Assembly: GCF_026151205.1 (NCBI RefSeq)
Contig: NC_087081.1
Span: forward strand, 4,707,246-4,771,245
Source of the DNA: Bolinopsis microptera
Taxonomy: Eukaryota; Ctenophora; Tentaculata; Lobata; Bolinopsidae
Reading direction: 5' to 3'
Length of the DNA stretch: 64,000 nucleotides
Shown here: one piece after another, positions 61,011-64,000 of the stretch
Layout of the letters: each line of letters opens with the position of its first letter
Position numbering within the stretch: the stretch's first letter is position 1
Translations under genes and position numbers: made by a program
Notes under the pieces: model-generated
What the model saw: the letters and a program-made list of their open reading frames with translations, nothing else
Told to the model about the DNA's origin: nothing
Databases searched by the model: none

Positions 61011-61461
61011 GTGAATATAAGAGCGGCGGTCATGCTTGCCAGCATTGTGATATGGTTAAATGTAAGCTATATACAATACGTCATAAATCATATCAACGAA
61101 TCGTATCAAAGTCCATCATCAGTTAGTAACTTAGTAACAGAGTAGAGATCAGAGCAGAACGAAGGAACATGCTTGCTTGCGGGAATCTTTTCTGAAATTT
61201 TGTCGACAGGTTAAAATCAATTGCATTTCCGTTACTTTGTACTTGGGTGTGGGATATAAAGCATTATATGGTTGTTAAAAGCCTACATAATACTCTTCAC
61301 TTAATATGGTTAATGTTTAGCATTATTTATAATCCATTATAATGATGTGATCTGAAATTAAGTTAAGCTACCGACGTTTTTTGTGACAATACAAGAAATA
61401 ATGGTTGAGCTCCTACTTGTGAGCCACTTAGGAAATACAGTATATCTGATTTATTGTACCT

Positions 61462-61861
61462 TCAATTCTTCTGCTTTTTCTTTTGCTGTCTGTGCTCTGC
61501 GACAGCAATTTGTTGCCCAGACTTCCTATCCTCCCCTACCACCTTCTTACCACAGATTGACATAAGCGCCACTTGCCTCTCAACAGCTTGGTTGTTATTA
61601 AAAAACTCTGTTTTGAGAGGCATTCTTATGTATGATATGATAGCGGCTCTCGTCAGACCACGTAGCAAGGGGGGTAGGGTTACCCGAGCGGCGAGCATAC
61701 TCGGACTCCTTCTTTGCTGAGGATAATGGTGTTATTTTTTGTTTGCATCATGTTGATGTACTGAGACCGAAGAAACTATAACCTAACTTGGACACGTTAG
61801 TTCTAGTAGTAGTATAATAATATGTTGAATGAATGATTGATTAAGCTGATCGTTAACATAT

Positions 61862-61896
<35 letters not shown>

Positions 61897-62526
61897 ATAT
61901 GACACATATTATGCAAGAAAGTATCTTTGATAATAATAATTATTACCGACTCCCGTTTTAAACCACCATCCACAAGAATCCTCCTTGTAGATGGGGAGCT
62001 CAGTGAACTTCCTTGCGGTCATGTCCAAGTATGGCTTGTAAAAAACCCTCACACGTCGGGAGGGTGGCACCTTCTCCTCCCAGTCAAGGATTTTCAGACA
62101 ATCGGCCACACCCTCCCTCCGCACATCTTGTTCATCATCGGCTGAAATTCATCATTCAATCAAATTTAAAAGATTTTATAGAAATGAATAATATATCCCA
62201 ATTACTTAAACTGATAAAGTGCTGCGTAGGACACAAAACTGAAAATCTGATGTATATAATTATACAATATTATAAATATATATGTTTTCGTATATTATAT
62301 AAAGGCTGTGTTATGGTGTTAAATAAATACCTAGTTTAGCGAGAATGACTGATTCAGGGTGTCCGAAATAGCTGTTATGGCTGATCCGGGCATAAACAAC
62401 TTCACGCTCCTTCCGGGTCAGTTGTATCTCAGTGGCGTATTGCAGATGTTTGAACAGGTGCACAGCACCATGCTCCAAACCAGGCTGTAACTTCACTTGA
62501 ATTCGTTCTTCCTCCCAGCTGCACAT
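61462..62526 (-). CDS. Partial gene, three in-phase exons, function unknown
   Basis: Exons 62526-62331, 62141-61947 and 61607-61462 (TAA stop at 61464-61462) have GT-AG borders and matching phases (1, 1). The protein reads EREVVYARISHNSYFGHPES, ILAKLADDEQDVRREGV, VRVFYKPYLDMTARKFTEL, then FFNNNQAVERQVALMSICGK and a Lys/Gln-rich end. From memory this pattern (PEN-LL-hydrophobic, D-R-A repeat, VRxF-P, then QAVER with KxVxGED) belongs to a widespread but unassigned invertebrate protein family, whose members are longer at both ends and where FPCHTQAVER is typical. The first exon begins at an acceptor (TTCGTAG) that coincides with an ATG, so the upstream part may be missing. It may be a truncated gene, a pseudogene or a segment carried by a transposon. 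It lies 3.3 kb upstream of, and parallel to, the Helitron gene. Confidence 0.5.
61865..61896. repeat. C32 homopolymer
   Basis: An uninterrupted C run located in the intron between the exons 62141-61947 and 61607-61462. Its length may be inexact. Confidence 0.9.
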
Positions 62527-63039
62527 CTACGAACTTACAGAGTTGTCATATGAACTCTACCCCAGATCTAGCCCATTTGTAGGTCAATTATATTCAAACC
62601 ATGGATCACATCACTAATTATACGCAACAAGCTTCAATCTTGCATGTTAATTACTTCATGACGTATATGGTGGTCATATCACTTCTGACCCAAGGTCTGG
62701 CAGCCGAATGGCTTGTAAAAGTTAACACTGAAATGCAGGACCGGGGTTGTTTGATTAAAAAAGGCTTCCATAAAGCTAGAAATCACTGATGCTTGTTTAA
62801 GCATGGACTATTTCATGCACGAAAACCCATTTGATGAAGATGATATGTCATCAGTCATATGTGATATTAGACACTGATCATGTACACATATTTTAACATT
62901 TTTACTGCTTAATGACCGTTTTTCTTGTATATACTTACTTATATATATATTACTTACTGTACAAAAAATGGATTTAAAAATCATTTGCTGAAATTAAAAA
63001 AAACGTCAAAAAATTGAAAAAAATCGGATTTTTGATGGT
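62527..63039. other. Repeat A copy then non-coding
   Basis: 62527-62605 is the inverted copy of 42113-42200. No gene is supported in the rest; the open frame at 62601-62789 has no motif. Confidence 0.5.
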
Positions 63040-63312
63040 TTTGAATGCATTTGAGCGTTCATATTAATGTTCGTTCATAATTATGTCCGTTCATGAATGT
63101 CTTGTATCACGTTGCAACTCCCACGGTCGTTTCACTATGGTGACGATACAGTGCGCGGCGGGTCATACAATGTACTAGGAACTATGATGTATGACAAGTA
63201 ATGTCCGTCCAAATAATAGTATAAGGTCCGATAAGGTACTTTAAAATGGTTCAAAATTTTGAATAGAGATAATATAGATATATTCATATTAAAGTATATC
63301 CCCGGGTCAAAA
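63040..63312. repeat. Dispersed repeat related to 40.99-41.16 kb
   Basis: Shares GTCCGTCCAAATAA and AAGGTCCGATAAGGTA in inverted orientation, and CATATTAAAGTATATCCCCG in direct orientation, with 40985-41160. Also contains GTGCGCGGCGGGTCATACAA (63151-63170), the exact reverse complement of 11405-11424. Confidence 0.6.
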
Positions 63313-63450
63313 TTGGATCTGGCCGGTAATAATTGATAATGCGGTTAACGGGTGATACTCGTAAAATATCGGATAATGATTAATCACTCTACACTCGACT
63401 GTCACGTAACTTTTTCAACCCGTTCTCCAGCTGGTTCTGAACGACTTTTC

Positions 63451-63535
63451 GAAACCCTAACCCTCTAATCTGATCCCAACCCTAACCCTAACCCAATCCT
63501 TAACAAAAACATATGCTGAAACCCTAACCCTAACG
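63451..63535. repeat. Telomere-like CCCTAA repeats
   Basis: Several short runs of CCCTAACCCTAA, interrupted by CTAATC and other variants. This is an interstitial telomeric-type repeat; the window continues beyond it, so it is not a chromosome end. Confidence 0.8.
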
Positions 63536-63739
63536 AGAAATTAGACTAACTTCCTTATACGGTCATATCACGTGATCGAGACAGTTTTTCGCCAATATCT
63601 CGTCAGGGGAGCATTTTAATCCTATGTCATGTGGGGTGATTCGGAATCAGCGTCCGAAATACATCAATTGAAGTCGGTAACAACCGTTGGGGGCCTTTTT
63701 AGAACAATCTTGAAAATCGACTGTAGAGTGAGTTAGCAC

Positions 63740-63895
63740 GCTCGTAAAATATTTGTTCCATATATCTGTTCCATATACAGGACCGTCGACGAGTCCAACT
63801 CGGCGCGCGTCCTGGTAGGTTTTAACGGGTGATACTCGTAAAATATCTGTTCCAACTCGGCGCGCGTCCTGGTCACTGGTAGGTTATAAACTTAC
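63740..63895. repeat. Repeat B: two partial copies
   Basis: AACTCGGCGCGCGTCCTGGT occurs twice with TTTTAACGGGTGATACTCGT and TAAAATATCTGTTCC between them; the set matches 42860-42958 inverted. Confidence 0.75.
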
Positions 63896-64000
63896 AAATA
63901 ACTAAATAACACTGCCTTATATTGGAGGACTTCGACACGACGCGCGAACAATCATTTTATCTCGATGTAATGCAATAATTTTTAATTGTGAACGCTCGAA

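Noticed and set aside
41000..63900. One giant inverted-repeat transposon bounded by repeats A to C
   Set aside because: Order of the shared blocks on the two sides is inconsistent with a single inverted pair, and one block is partly in direct orientation.

Overview
The window looks like nuclear DNA of an invertebrate metazoan. It is AT-rich, its genes are split by short GT-AG introns, and there are TTAGGG-type repeats, several families of non-LTR retrotransposon (LINE), TTAA- and TA-flanked inverted-repeat elements and a Helitron. I cannot name the phylum from this sequence alone; a cnidarian-like or similar genome would fit. No operon, bacterial or organellar signal was seen.

Layout: 0.2-1.4 kb, a TA-flanked non-autonomous DNA transposon. 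4.5-9.7 kb, a nearly complete two-gene CR1/Jockey-group LINE: ORF1 pairs an AlkB-like 2-oxoglutarate oxygenase domain with an SGNH esterase domain and carries one in-frame stop; ORF2 is an open endonuclease/reverse transcriptase. 10.3-19.3 kb, three decayed LINE pieces of different types (CR1-like 3' end, R2-like restriction endonuclease end with a repeated 3' tail, and a minus-strand RT fragment). 20.2-39.1 kb, the one clear host gene: a Gln/Met/Pro-rich coactivator in 14 confidently phased exons plus two candidate N-terminal exons far upstream, best explained as a divergent Mastermind-like Notch coactivator. Its long first introns hold microsatellites and minisatellites.

40-64 kb is transposon-dominated: a LINE 3' end, a TTAA-flanked MITE with 200-bp inverted repeats (43.0-44.3 kb), a 165-bp tandem duplication, then a minus-strand Helitron gene spanning 45.16-58.19 kb. 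By reading splice sites and phases I assemble it into 13 exons encoding about 3,410 residues: small lysine/glutamate-rich N-terminal exons, CxxC-rich region, HUH/Y2 Rep nuclease, PIF1 helicase, and, across three further introns, a complete Ulp1/SENP-type (C48) cysteine peptidase with His, Asp, Gln and Cys in place. One base is missing in the helicase region. This Rep-helicase-Ulp1 fusion is the most interesting system in the window. Upstream on the same strand (61.5-62.5 kb) lie three in-phase exons of an unassigned protein, and the flanks share dispersed repeats.

Intron/exon calls rest on consensus splice sites, reading-phase continuity and protein character; none was checked against transcripts or databases.
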